11,060 nt of DNA, from contig JALTPW010000471.1 of the NCBI GenBank assembly GCA_026999335.1, positions 1-11,060 of the forward strand, written 5' to 3'. Below, one piece after another: positions 1-6,983 of this stretch (the first letter of the stretch is position 1; each line of letters begins with the position of its first letter). The notes beneath the pieces are model-generated. The model had not been told where the DNA came from and did not search any database. It saw only the letters and a list, made by a program, of their open reading frames with translations. Both the position numbers and the translations under genes were made by a program. The DNA comes from Chromatiales bacterium. GTDB taxonomy: Bacteria; Pseudomonadota; Gammaproteobacteria; SZUA-152.

Positions 1-93
1 AAAGGCGCAATGCCTGGCTATGGAGGGAAATTGACCGTCGAAGAGATCGATGCGCTGGTCGATTATTTGTTGGCAAATCAAAAACCGGGGTGA
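1..93 (+). CDS. C-terminal end of a monohaem c-type cytochrome (5' part outside window)
   Basis: Only the last 30 codons and a TGA stop are present. The reading frame gives KGAMPGYGGKLT followed by an acidic helix EEIDALVDYLL. This is the usual end of a small class I cytochrome c: the Met of the MPGYGG segment is the expected sixth haem iron ligand, and the last helix packs on the haem domain. The CxxCH site and any signal peptide lie upstream of the window. The next gene begins 7 bases after the stop, so it probably belongs to the same transcript as rquA. Such proteins act in the periplasm as electron carriers or as the terminal domain of a larger cytochrome; the fragment cannot tell which. 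The family call is fairly secure, the exact type is not. Confidence 0.75.
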   Translation, partial: KGAMPGYGGKLTVEEIDALVDYLLANQKPG

Positions 94-100
94 ATGACAC

Positions 101-874
101 ATGGATGGCATGTCCGTAGAAAAAGGCAAAAAAAATAAATTATCCGGGGGCATCTGGCGTCGTTTTCTCGATGGAAAACCAGAATATCTGGTGCGGCACT
201 ATTGGTGGGCTTATCTCTGGCCCTGGGGTGTCTGGTTTTTTGACCATCAGCCGATTATCAATGCCATTCTCTTTGGGCAATACCGGAAACTCTCTCACCG
301 GGCGTTACGCGACTGTATGAAAGATCGGCCACCGGGACGGTTTTTGCAGCTCACTTGCGCTTATGGGAGCTTGACGCCTTCTCTGCTCAAGGTGATGGAT
401 GATGAACTCTATCTCATGGATGTCGCTGACATACAGTTAACCGCAACACGTAACAAGCTGGTAGATACGGAAAAAAAACGTCTGCTTTGTGCGCGGATGA
501 ATGCGGAGTCTCTTGCTTATGGTGACGATCTGTTTGCTACTGTTTTGATTTTTTTCCTATTGCATGAACTACCGCCTGAGGCGCGTGAACGCAGCCTGAG
601 TGAAGCCATCCGGATATTACGGCCCGGCGGCCGTTTTGTTATTACCGAGTATGGGACTTGTCCTAAAAAACATCTGCTGTGGCGTTTCTGGCCCACACGT
701 ATCGTATTGCAGTGGCTGGAACCATTTCTAGATAGTTTTTGGCATGTGGATTTGGCCGCAATGTTGGATGAACATGCACGAAGGCAGGGTAAGATGATTC
801 GACAGGTGGATGAATTCCACTGTTTTTCCGGTTTCTATCGTGTGTGTACTTTTGAATTATTGGAGTCAGAGTAA
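101..874 (+). CDS. rquA: RquA-type rhodoquinone biosynthesis protein (methyltransferase fold)
   Basis: This 257-residue protein has a class I SAM-methyltransferase fold with the hallmarks I associate with RquA: an aromatic N-terminal HYWWAYLWP at residues 33-41; motif I changed from the usual glycine-rich loop to QLTCAYGSLTPSL (83-95); FFLLHELP (141-148) in place of the usual motif III region; and LRPGGRFVITEY (163-174). RquA converts ubiquinone to rhodoquinone, replacing a ring methoxy group by an amino group with SAM as the amino source, rather than methylating. Rhodoquinol is a low-potential electron donor for fumarate reductase. The protein has no clear membrane helix but would act at the membrane on a lipid substrate. 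The start at 101 is favoured by GGGG at 87-90; Met at 110 is an alternative. Its stop overlaps the next ATG (TAATG). Its A+T content is higher than that of the por genes, and rquA is known to move by lateral transfer. It could be another member of the same divergent methyltransferase group. Confidence 0.82.
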   Translation: MDGMSVEKGKKNKLSGGIWRRFLDGKPEYLVRHYWWAYLWPWGVWFFDHQPIINAILFGQYRKLSHRALRDCMKDRPPGRFLQLTCAYGSLTPSLLKVMDDELYLMDVADIQLTATRNKLVDTEKKRLLCARMNAESLAYGDDLFATVLIFFLLHELPPEARERSLSEAIRILRPGGRFVITEYGTCPKKHLLWRFWPTRIVLQWLEPFLDSFWHVDLAAMLDEHARRQGKMIRQVDEFHCFSGFYRVCTFELLESE

Positions 875-1656
875 TGGATCAAAAACATCCAGCGGAAATA
901 TGCCCGGCCACCCGGCCACGCCGTTTTTATGATTGCACCCTCAACGAAAAATTACTTTATACATCGTTTCTGTTACTGGCAGGACTCGCCTACATCATGG
1001 CGCTGGCTTATCTTTATACCAGCTTTGAAGGTATCGACGGCAAGCCGGGGTTGTCGGTGGAGGATATCGCCGAAAACTACTATGGTAACCGCAGTGGTAC
1101 ACGCCTGGAGTCGGCGTTGCGGGGTTCCATGGCCGGTTACATCGAGACGAAGCACCGCAACCATGTGGTCAAGTGGTTGAAATCGGGCGCGCCTGAAGAG
1201 GGCTATGAGCGTGTCATAAAACCCATGTTCGATGAACGATGTGTGCTGTGTCACAGCGCGGCTTCGGGCTTACAGATTCCCGATCTCTCCAGTTACGAAG
1301 GCGTCAAACAGGTGGCCAATGTGGATACCGGTGTCTCGCTGCACAGCCTGATGAAGGTGTCACACATTCATCTGTTCGGTATTGGCCTGGTCGCGCTTGG
1401 CATTGGCCTGATATTTCGCTTCGCACTGTTGCCTTCCTGGTTTCAGCACACGCTGACACTGTTGCCATTTGTCGCTATTTTTTCTGATATTAGCGCCTGG
1501 TTTCTCACTAAATGGGATCCGCTCTACGCCTATACTGTGATTATCGCCGGTGGTTTGCTGGGATTGTCGTGGGCGTTGCAGATCCTTATTTCTCTCTATC
1601 AGATTTGGTTTTTACGTTGCCGCGTGGCGAGTGAAAATGAAGGCGATAACTCATAA
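874..1656 (+). CDS. Four-helix membrane protein with a single haem c (CxxCH) domain
   Basis: The protein has 260 residues. A hydrophobic helix at about 27-48 is followed by a roughly 110-residue soluble segment carrying CVLCH at 123-127, then three more hydrophobic helices at about 162-185, 187-210 and 219-247. The order TM1 - haem c - TM2-4 predicts that the haem domain is periplasmic. The segment around CVLCH (MFDERCVLCHSAASG, then PDLSSYEGV) looks like the short c-type domains of large membrane cytochromes. SHIHLFG (163-169) puts two His residues at the periplasmic edge of TM2, possible extra haem or quinone ligands. The start at 874 overlaps the rquA stop, with GGAG at 862-865 spaced 8 bases. 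I do not recognise a named family; similar proteins occur beside respiratory genes in proteobacteria. Position next to rquA suggests a quinone- or cytochrome-linked redox role, which is inference. The product is real; its function is unknown. Confidence 0.7.
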   Translation: MDQKHPAEICPATRPRRFYDCTLNEKLLYTSFLLLAGLAYIMALAYLYTSFEGIDGKPGLSVEDIAENYYGNRSGTRLESALRGSMAGYIETKHRNHVVKWLKSGAPEEGYERVIKPMFDERCVLCHSAASGLQIPDLSSYEGVKQVANVDTGVSLHSLMKVSHIHLFGIGLVALGIGLIFRFALLPSWFQHTLTLLPFVAIFSDISAWFLTKWDPLYAYTVIIAGGLLGLSWALQILISLYQIWFLRCRVASENEGDNS

Positions 1657-1661
1657 GGAGG
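1657..1661 (+). promoter_or_regulatory. Ribosome binding site that decides the porG start
   Basis: GGAGG overlaps the end of the upstream gene (TAAGGAGG from 1654). Two in-frame ATGs follow. The one at 1664 is only 2 bases away and the one at 1670 is 8 bases away. The spacing favours 1670, giving a protein that starts MSVFHEIRFHG, which is the normal N-terminus for this family. Confidence 0.75.
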
Positions 1662-1669
1662 CGATGAAA

Positions 1670-2239
1670 ATGTCTGTTTTTCATGAAATCCGTTTTCACG
1701 GTCGCGGCGGTCAGGGCACGGTGTCGGCAGCGGCACTGATGGCGCTGGCAGCCTTTGAGGATGGCTTTGAGTCTCAGGCGTTCCCCAAATTTGGTTCCGA
1801 ACGGCGTGGTGCGCCAGTCGAGGCCTATGTACGCATCAGCAGCACGATGATTCGAGCCCATAACCAGGTGTATGCACCGGATGCAGTGGTGATCCAGGAT
1901 GCCGGCCTGTTGCGCTCTGAAGCGTTGTTACGGGGGCTGAAGCGGGGTGGCCTGATCATCCTCAACGGCGAGCAGAATCCAGATAGTGAGAGCCGTGATT
2001 TCCGCTGGATCTGTCTGCCGGCCAGCCAGATCGGCGAGCGCCATTTAGGTCGCTCACTGCCCAATACGGTGTTATTGGGTGCGTTAGCGGCGAGCACCGA
2101 ATGGGTGAGTCCGGGTGCGCTGGAGCAGGCGGTAACGAAGCTCCTGGCCAGCAAAGGTGAAACGCTGATCAAAGCCAATATTGCTGCCTTGCGTGAAGGG
2201 GTCGGATTTATTACGCAAGCCGAGGAGGTCGTGGCATGA
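1670..2239 (+). CDS. porG: Pyruvate:acceptor (ferredoxin) oxidoreductase, gamma subunit
   Basis: The protein has 189 residues, close to the roughly 190 usual for the separate gamma subunit of four-subunit 2-oxoacid:ferredoxin oxidoreductases. The N-terminal GRGGQG at residues 11-16 and the segment FPKFGSERRGAPVEAYVRI near 38-57 are typical of the catalytic gamma domain, which helps bind coenzyme A and shape the active site. The enzyme oxidises pyruvate with CoA to acetyl-CoA and CO2, or can run the reverse carboxylation, in the cytoplasm. The start is set by the GGAGG at 1657-1661. The stop overlaps the porA start by four bases (ATGA), which implies translational coupling. The order gamma-alpha-beta without a separate delta gene is explained by the ferredoxin domain in the fourth gene. 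Family assignment is strong; pyruvate rather than another 2-oxoacid rests mainly on the beta subunit. Confidence 0.9.
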   Translation: MSVFHEIRFHGRGGQGTVSAAALMALAAFEDGFESQAFPKFGSERRGAPVEAYVRISSTMIRAHNQVYAPDAVVIQDAGLLRSEALLRGLKRGGLIILNGEQNPDSESRDFRWICLPASQIGERHLGRSLPNTVLLGALAASTEWVSPGALEQAVTKLLASKGETLIKANIAALREGVGFITQAEEVVA

Positions 2240-3414
2240 AACAACTGCTGGAAGGTTCACAAGCCGTAGCCGAAGCCGTGCGTCTGTGCCGGCCACAGGT
2301 GGTGGCTGCCTATCCCATCACCCCACAGACCCATATTATCGAACACTTGGCGCAGCAGGTGGCCAACGGTGAACTGGCGGCAGAGTTCATCAATGCTGAG
2401 AGCGAATTCGGCGCCGCATCCATCGTATTAGGGGCGGTCGCCGGCGGGGCGCGAGCGTTTACCGCCACCGCCTCACAGGGCCTGCTGTTGATGACCGAGG
2501 TGCTCTACAACATTGCCGGATTACGTTTGCCAGTGGTGATGGTCTGCGCCAACCGGGCAGTGGGTGCACCGATCAATATTTTTAGTGACCATCAGGACAG
2601 CATGGCCCTGCGTGATGCGGGCTGGATTCAACTCTATGTCGAGAGTAACCAGGAGGCGGTGGATACGCTGATCCAGGCGTACCGTATTGCCGAGGCCTGC
2701 GAACTGCCGGTGATGGTCTGCATGGATGGTTTTTTCCTCACCCATACCTTTGAATCGGTGGATCTGCCGACACAGGCGGCAGTCGATGACTTTCTGCCCC
2801 CGTTTCACTTTGTCCGCACCCTGGATCCCGCTGACCCGATGACCTTGGGCGGGGGCAGCGAAGCGGACAACTATCAGGAGTACCGCAGCGCCCAGCAAGC
2901 GGCGGTGGAAGATGCCCAGCCGGTGATCGAGGCGTTTGATGCCGAATTCGATGACCGGTTTGGTCGCGCCCATGGGGGACTGCTACAGGCCTATCGTCTG
3001 GACGGGGCTGAAACCGCGTTGCTGGGGATGGGTTCACTGATGGGCGCGGTACGCGATGTGGTGGATAAACTACGTGACCGAGGGCAGGCAGTGGGTGCGT
3101 TACGTCTACGCTGTTTTCGCCCCTTCCCGGCACAGGCACTGGTTCGGTATCTGAGCGGTGTGCAGCGCATTATCGTGTTGGAAAAGGCCATCAGTATCGG
3201 CGCGGGTGGCATCCTTGCCAGCGAACTGCGAGCAGCGTTGCACCAGGCGGGCATGATGACGCCGGTGGAGAGTGTGATCGGTGGCCTGGGTGGCCGCGAC
3301 CTGACTCCGCAGGTGATCGAGTCGGTGTTCCATGAAACGAGCCGGGATGAGATGGGCGCTACTTTCCGTTTTGCACCGGATCATGTCATGCCGGATGAAA
3401 CTGATCATGGATAA
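2236..3414 (+). CDS. porA: Pyruvate:acceptor (ferredoxin) oxidoreductase, alpha subunit
   Basis: At 392 residues this has the size expected for a stand-alone alpha subunit. The thiamine diphosphate pyrimidine-binding domain is clear: YPITPQT at 26-32, AESEFGAAS at 54-62 with the activating glutamate, and TATASQGLLLM at 76-86. A second domain follows from about residue 255 (LLGMGSLMGAVRDVV, then GALRLRCFRPFP and IIVLEKAIS), the transketolase C-terminal type domain of this family. AGGAGG at 2223-2228 lies 7 bases before the ATG, which itself overlaps the porG stop. Together with PorB it forms the TPP active site that decarboxylates pyruvate. No disruption was seen. The family is certain. Branched-chain or other 2-oxoacid specificity cannot be fully ruled out from this subunit alone. 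Confidence 0.92.
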   Translation: MKQLLEGSQAVAEAVRLCRPQVVAAYPITPQTHIIEHLAQQVANGELAAEFINAESEFGAASIVLGAVAGGARAFTATASQGLLLMTEVLYNIAGLRLPVVMVCANRAVGAPINIFSDHQDSMALRDAGWIQLYVESNQEAVDTLIQAYRIAEACELPVMVCMDGFFLTHTFESVDLPTQAAVDDFLPPFHFVRTLDPADPMTLGGGSEADNYQEYRSAQQAAVEDAQPVIEAFDAEFDDRFGRAHGGLLQAYRLDGAETALLGMGSLMGAVRDVVDKLRDRGQAVGALRLRCFRPFPAQALVRYLSGVQRIIVLEKAISIGAGGILASELRAALHQAGMMTPVESVIGGLGGRDLTPQVIESVFHETSRDEMGATFRFAPDHVMPDETDHG

Positions 3415-4405
3415 ACGCGACCCCTTTCGCCATAACGTGCTTACTTCCGGTCACCGCGCCTGTTCCGGTTGTGGCGAGGCGATGGCGGCGCGCATGGTCA
3501 CCGACCTGATTGGCCCCGATGCTATTTATATCAATGCCACCGGCTGTTTGCAGGTGTTTACCACCCACAACCAACAGTCGGCCTGGCAGGCGCCGTGGAT
3601 TCACTCCGTTTTTGCCAATGCGGCTGCGGTGGCCTCCGGTGTCGAGGCGGCCCTGCGCGCCAAAGGTAAAGATACCCCCGTGGTGGTACAAGCCGGTGAC
3701 GGCGGTACCTTTGATATCGGTTTGCAGTGCCTTTCCGGCATGATCGAGCGCGGTCACGACGTGTTGTTTGTCTGTTATGACAACGAGGCCTATATGAACA
3801 CCGGTGTACAGCGCTCCAGTTCCACGCCTCATGCGGTGCGTACCACCACTTCGCCACCGGGGCGGCTCAGCCAGGGCAAACACCACCTGAAAAAAGACGT
3901 GATCTCGATTATCGCCGCCCACCACATGCCCTATGCCGCTACTGCCACCATTGCCTATTTCCCTGACCTTAAAGCCAAAGTGGAAAAAGCGATGCGCATT
4001 AAGGGGCCACGTTTTCTTCAAATCCTGTCGCCCTGCCCACTGGGTTGGGTGCATGACAGCGCCCTGTCCGTGACGGTTTCCCGTCTGGCGGTGGAGACGG
4101 GGCTGTTTCCACTGATTGAATTAGAACACGGTGAACTCACCGGCGTGATGCGCCTGGCCGAGCAGAAACCGGTAGAAGAATACCTGCGTCCGCAGGGACG
4201 CTTCAAACATCTGTTTGGCAGCAAAGCGGGGGCGGTGGAACTGCGTCATCTGCAGGCTTTGGCCGATGCCCGCATTCGCCGTTATGGCCTGCTTGACGCA
4301 GATACGCAGTGGGATACAGCGTGCGCGATGCAGAGTGTGCGCCACGGTCGTGGTGGTTACGCGTCTTCCATGCCGACTTCGGAAGCGGTGAAAAATGACA
4401 CCTAA
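3407..4405 (+). CDS. porB: Pyruvate:acceptor (ferredoxin) oxidoreductase, beta subunit
   Basis: The protein has 332 residues from the ATG at 3407; an in-frame ATG at 3395 would add four (MKLI). It overlaps the porA end by 8 bases. The TPP diphosphate/Mg2+ motif is plain: GDGGTFDIG at 97-105 through DNEAYMNTGVQRS at 125-137. Four cysteines match the proximal [4Fe-4S] site of this family: C19 and C22 (ACSGCG), C47 (ATGC) and C210 (SPCPLGW). The pairing of DNEAYMNTG with SPCPLGW is typical of Por-type beta subunits, whereas 2-oxoglutarate enzymes (KorB) usually have a different loop (DNxxYGMTGGQ). This supports pyruvate as substrate. The C-terminal 90 residues include a Glu-rich stretch and the final tail, which are less conserved. 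It passes electrons to the delta-type ferredoxin domain, here supplied by the next gene, whose ATG overlaps its stop by 11 bases. Confidence 0.9.
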   Translation: MDKRDPFRHNVLTSGHRACSGCGEAMAARMVTDLIGPDAIYINATGCLQVFTTHNQQSAWQAPWIHSVFANAAAVASGVEAALRAKGKDTPVVVQAGDGGTFDIGLQCLSGMIERGHDVLFVCYDNEAYMNTGVQRSSSTPHAVRTTTSPPGRLSQGKHHLKKDVISIIAAHHMPYAATATIAYFPDLKAKVEKAMRIKGPRFLQILSPCPLGWVHDSALSVTVSRLAVETGLFPLIELEHGELTGVMRLAEQKPVEEYLRPQGRFKHLFGSKAGAVELRHLQALADARIRRYGLLDADTQWDTACAMQSVRHGRGGYASSMPTSEAVKNDT

Positions 4406-6038
4406 GCTCGACATCGAACCCGGCAGCAGCACTGCCTACCACACCGGTGACTGGCGCACCCGGCAACCCGTTTACCGGAACAAATGGCCACCCTGCAGTC
4501 AGACCTGTCCCGCCTCTGAAGATATCCAGGCCTGGTTGGCCTTGGCGACGGAACAACACTGGCAGGCGGCGTGGCAAAAACTGACCGAACGCAATCCTTT
4601 TCCGGCGACCATGGGGCGCATCTGTTATCACGCTTGTGAATCGGCCTGCAATCGCAAACATCTCGACAGCGCCGTCAATATCCACGCTATGGAGCGCTAT
4701 CTCGGCGATAGGGCCATAACACGTAAATGGAGCCACAAACCCGTTTGCGACACGCCGCAAACCCAGCGAGTGGCAATTGTGGGCGCTGGCCCGGCCGGCC
4801 TCTCCTGTGCTTTTCAATTGGCGCGGCACGGCTATCCAGTGACGATCTTTGATGCGCAAGCAGTACCCGGCGGCACACTGTACAGCGCGATTCCTGATTA
4901 CCGTTTGCCTAAGTCGGTATTGGCGAGTGAAATTGACGCCATTCTCGCACTGGGCATTGAACTGCGTCTCAACAGCCGGGTCGGAAAAGAGATCAGCGAG
5001 AGCGATCTGCGTGATCAGTTCGATGCTGTTTTTCTCGCCATCGGCAGCCAACGGCCACGCCAATATCCGGGCAAAGAATCATCGAGGCATCGCGTGATGA
5101 GTGGCCTCGAATTTCTCCACCGCCTCAATCGTGGTGAACAAATTGCACTTTTGTCTGAACGGAAGCCAAAACACGTTGCCGTGGTGGGTGGCGGCAATAC
5201 GGCCATCGACGTGGCGCGTTGCATCCGGCGCCTGGGGGCTGAAGTGACCGTGATCTGCGCACAAGACTCGCACGGCAATCATCATCGTGAATTGGGTACT
5301 GAAATGCCGGCATCATTGCAGGAGGTTATCGAGGCCGAAACCGAGGGTGTTCAGTTTATTTATCGTGCCGGAATACGTCGTCTGGTGCGCAGTGGTGAGC
5401 ATTTGTCCGGTATTGAAATCGCCCATGTGGATCAAGTGTATGACCGGCATGGCGACTTCAATCCTGTGCTGTTTGATGGCACGGAAGAATTTGTGCCCGC
5501 CGGCCTGGCCATCTTCGCCATCGGTCAGGAGACGGATTGGCAGGGGCTGGAACAGTTGAGTCAATCCACGCAAGCGGACGGTGTTTGGCTCGGCGGTGAT
5601 GCAGTCAGCAAATCCAAGTTGGCGGCTACCGCCGTGGGCAGCGGCTACCAGGCGGCGATGTCGATCATGGCCGATTTGAAGGGCGAGCCGTTTGTTTTCG
5701 ATACCCATAAAAAAGCACAAATCACCTTCCGGCAGATGTCGTTGCACTACTACCCAAAACAATCCCGCCATGAAGGTGAGGTGAGTGAGCAACGACTTGA
5801 TGGTTTCAATGAAGTGGAGACAGGCCTGCTTGACGATGATGCCACACATGAAGCCAGGCGTTGCCTGAGCTGCGGTGTCTGTTTCATGTGTGACAACTGC
5901 TGGCATTTTTGTCCCGATGCGGCGGTGATCAAAAAAGCCGGGGGCTACGGGATTGATGATGATTACTGCAAAGGGTGCGGCATTTGCGCCCAGGAGTGCC
6001 CATGCGGGCATATTGATATGGAGCGGCTGACAGGTTGA
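4395..6038 (+). CDS. GltD-like NAD(P)H flavoprotein fused to a PorD-type 2x[4Fe-4S] ferredoxin domain
   Basis: The protein has 547 residues in three parts. (1) An N-terminal Fe-S domain as in glutamate synthase small subunit and NfnB: C34, C38, C77, C81, C85. (2) A two-dinucleotide flavoprotein core: FAD motif VGAGPAGL starting at 129, NAD(P)H motif VVGGGNTAIDVA at 263-274, and the C-terminal FAD signature VWLGGDAV. (3) A ferredoxin tail with C490, C493, C496, C499, C502, C506-P and C525, C528, C531, C535-P. The core resembles DsrL- and NfnB-type acceptor oxidoreductases rather than a true glutamate synthase subunit, since no gltB lies beside it. Placed right after porGAB with an overlapping start, it most likely provides the delta ferredoxin domain and passes pyruvate electrons to NAD(P)+, or the reverse. 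C537 and the extra cysteine in the first ferredoxin motif are beyond the eight needed. Domain calls are secure; the coupling to PorGAB and the NAD versus NADP choice are inferred. Confidence 0.87.
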   Translation: MTPKLDIEPGSSTAYHTGDWRTRQPVYRNKWPPCSQTCPASEDIQAWLALATEQHWQAAWQKLTERNPFPATMGRICYHACESACNRKHLDSAVNIHAMERYLGDRAITRKWSHKPVCDTPQTQRVAIVGAGPAGLSCAFQLARHGYPVTIFDAQAVPGGTLYSAIPDYRLPKSVLASEIDAILALGIELRLNSRVGKEISESDLRDQFDAVFLAIGSQRPRQYPGKESSRHRVMSGLEFLHRLNRGEQIALLSERKPKHVAVVGGGNTAIDVARCIRRLGAEVTVICAQDSHGNHHRELGTEMPASLQEVIEAETEGVQFIYRAGIRRLVRSGEHLSGIEIAHVDQVYDRHGDFNPVLFDGTEEFVPAGLAIFAIGQETDWQGLEQLSQSTQADGVWLGGDAVSKSKLAATAVGSGYQAAMSIMADLKGEPFVFDTHKKAQITFRQMSLHYYPKQSRHEGEVSEQRLDGFNEVETGLLDDDATHEARRCLSCGVCFMCDNCWHFCPDAAVIKKAGGYGIDDDYCKGCGICAQECPCGHIDMERLTG

Positions 6039-6054
6039 AACAGAGGGGCATGCC

Positions 6055-6972
6055 ATGAAAAAAATCACCATTATCGGGCCTGGTCGGGTAGGGGAGTCCA
6101 CCGCCCAGATCATCGCCAAGACAGAGTTGTGCCGCGCACTGGTTTTACTGGGACGACAGGCGGGAAAGGCAAAGGGCATTGCGCTCGATATTCAGGAATC
6201 GGCGCCATTGTTCAGATTTGATACCCGGGTCAGCGGCGGGGCGGATCCGGCTGCCATGGTGGACTCGGACTTGGTGATTTTTACCGCTGGTCTGCCGAGA
6301 AAACCGGGGATGTCACGCAGCGACCTGGTGGATGCCAACCTGGGGGTCTTGCGTGAAGCGGTGGACAACGTAATGCGCCATGCACCCAACGCCTTGCTGC
6401 TGATCGTCACCAATCCGGTGGATGTATTGACCTATCACGCCTGGCGCCAGACCGGCTGGGGACGGCATCGTGTATTGGGCCTTTCCGGCGTGCTGGACAG
6501 CGCCCGCATGGCGAGTTTCATCGCCCACGAAACGGGTTTTTCCGTAAAAGACATCGCGACCCTGGTGATTGGTGGTCATGGTGACGCCATGGTGCCCCTG
6601 ACCCGTTACGCCGGTATCAATGGTATTCCCATCAGTCAGTTCCTTGATACCGAGACCATTGACCGTGTGATCGAAAAGACCCGCCAGGGTGGGGCGGAGA
6701 TTCTGGCACTGAAAGAGAGCAGTAGTGCCTATGATTCGCCGGCGGCATCCGTTGCCGCCATGGTGGATGCGATGGCGCGTAACCGGCGGCGTATTCTTCC
6801 CTGCGTGGCCATCCTCGACGGTGAGTACGGTGAACGTGACATCGCCATGGGTGTCCCGATCATACTGGCGGGCAACGGCGTGGAACGGGTGATTGAACTA
6901 CCCCTGACCTCTGGGGAATCCGTGGCGCTGGCACGATCCATCGCCCAGCTTCGTGAAACCCTCGGCCAATAG
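6055..6972 (+). CDS. mdh: Malate dehydrogenase, LDH-like type
   Basis: The protein has 305 residues, normal for this cytoplasmic TCA enzyme, which interconverts malate and oxaloacetate. It has the Rossmann loop GPGRVG at 8-13; the substrate loop PRKPGMSR at 81-88, where R82 sits where lactate dehydrogenases have Gln and so marks malate, with R88 as partner; N120 in VTNPVD; D148 and R151 in LDSAR; and catalytic H175 in GGHGD. It resembles the Chloroflexus/Bacillus-type enzyme rather than the E. coli type. Unusual: strand beta2 ends LLGRQ (G33, R34), whereas relatives have an Asp (LLDI-like) that holds the adenosine ribose of NAD. This may shift the cofactor to NADP. The ATG follows GAGGGG at 6043-6048 and lies 16 bases after the flavoprotein stop; gltA begins 11 bases after its own stop. 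Confidence 0.93.
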   Translation: MKKITIIGPGRVGESTAQIIAKTELCRALVLLGRQAGKAKGIALDIQESAPLFRFDTRVSGGADPAAMVDSDLVIFTAGLPRKPGMSRSDLVDANLGVLREAVDNVMRHAPNALLLIVTNPVDVLTYHAWRQTGWGRHRVLGLSGVLDSARMASFIAHETGFSVKDIATLVIGGHGDAMVPLTRYAGINGIPISQFLDTETIDRVIEKTRQGGAEILALKESSSAYDSPAASVAAMVDAMARNRRRILPCVAILDGEYGERDIAMGVPIILAGNGVERVIELPLTSGESVALARSIAQLRETLGQ

Positions 6973-6975
6973 GAG
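6971..6975 (+). promoter_or_regulatory. Ribosome binding site fixing the extended gltA start
   Basis: AGGAG overlaps the mdh stop codon and lies 8 bases before ATG 6984. No other start with a comparable site occurs downstream before the conserved citrate synthase core, so the unusual repetitive tail is very probably translated. Confidence 0.75.
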
Positions 6976-6983
6976 AACGCAAA

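Noticed and set aside
1550..1669. Longer N-terminus for porG starting at 1550 inside the preceding gene
   Set aside because: It would overlap the membrane cytochrome by more than 100 bases, and the family N-terminus and the GGAGG site both point to 1670.
3386..4054. 222-codon minus-strand frame over porB
   Set aside because: The sense frame has intact TPP and cysteine motifs; the reverse frame has none.
1670..4405. 2-oxoglutarate:ferredoxin oxidoreductase (Kor) for the three subunits
   Set aside because: The beta subunit has DNEAYMNTG and SPCPLGW, typical of Por-type enzymes, and the gamma/alpha/beta sizes fit Por; Kor remains only a minor possibility.
4203..5063. Long open frame of 286 codons on the minus strand across porB and the flavoprotein gene
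   Set aside because: It crosses two well-supported sense genes, shows no recognisable domain and has low-complexity shadow composition.
4395..6038. Glutamate synthase small subunit (gltD) as the function of the flavoprotein
   Set aside because: No large subunit gene is adjacent, and the fused ferredoxin tail and Por neighbours point to a Por-linked acceptor oxidoreductase.
5313..6179. Long open frame of 288 codons on the minus strand across the flavoprotein gene
   Set aside because: It lies wholly antisense to the flavoprotein and the mdh start, matches no family I know, and is explained by codon bias of the sense gene.
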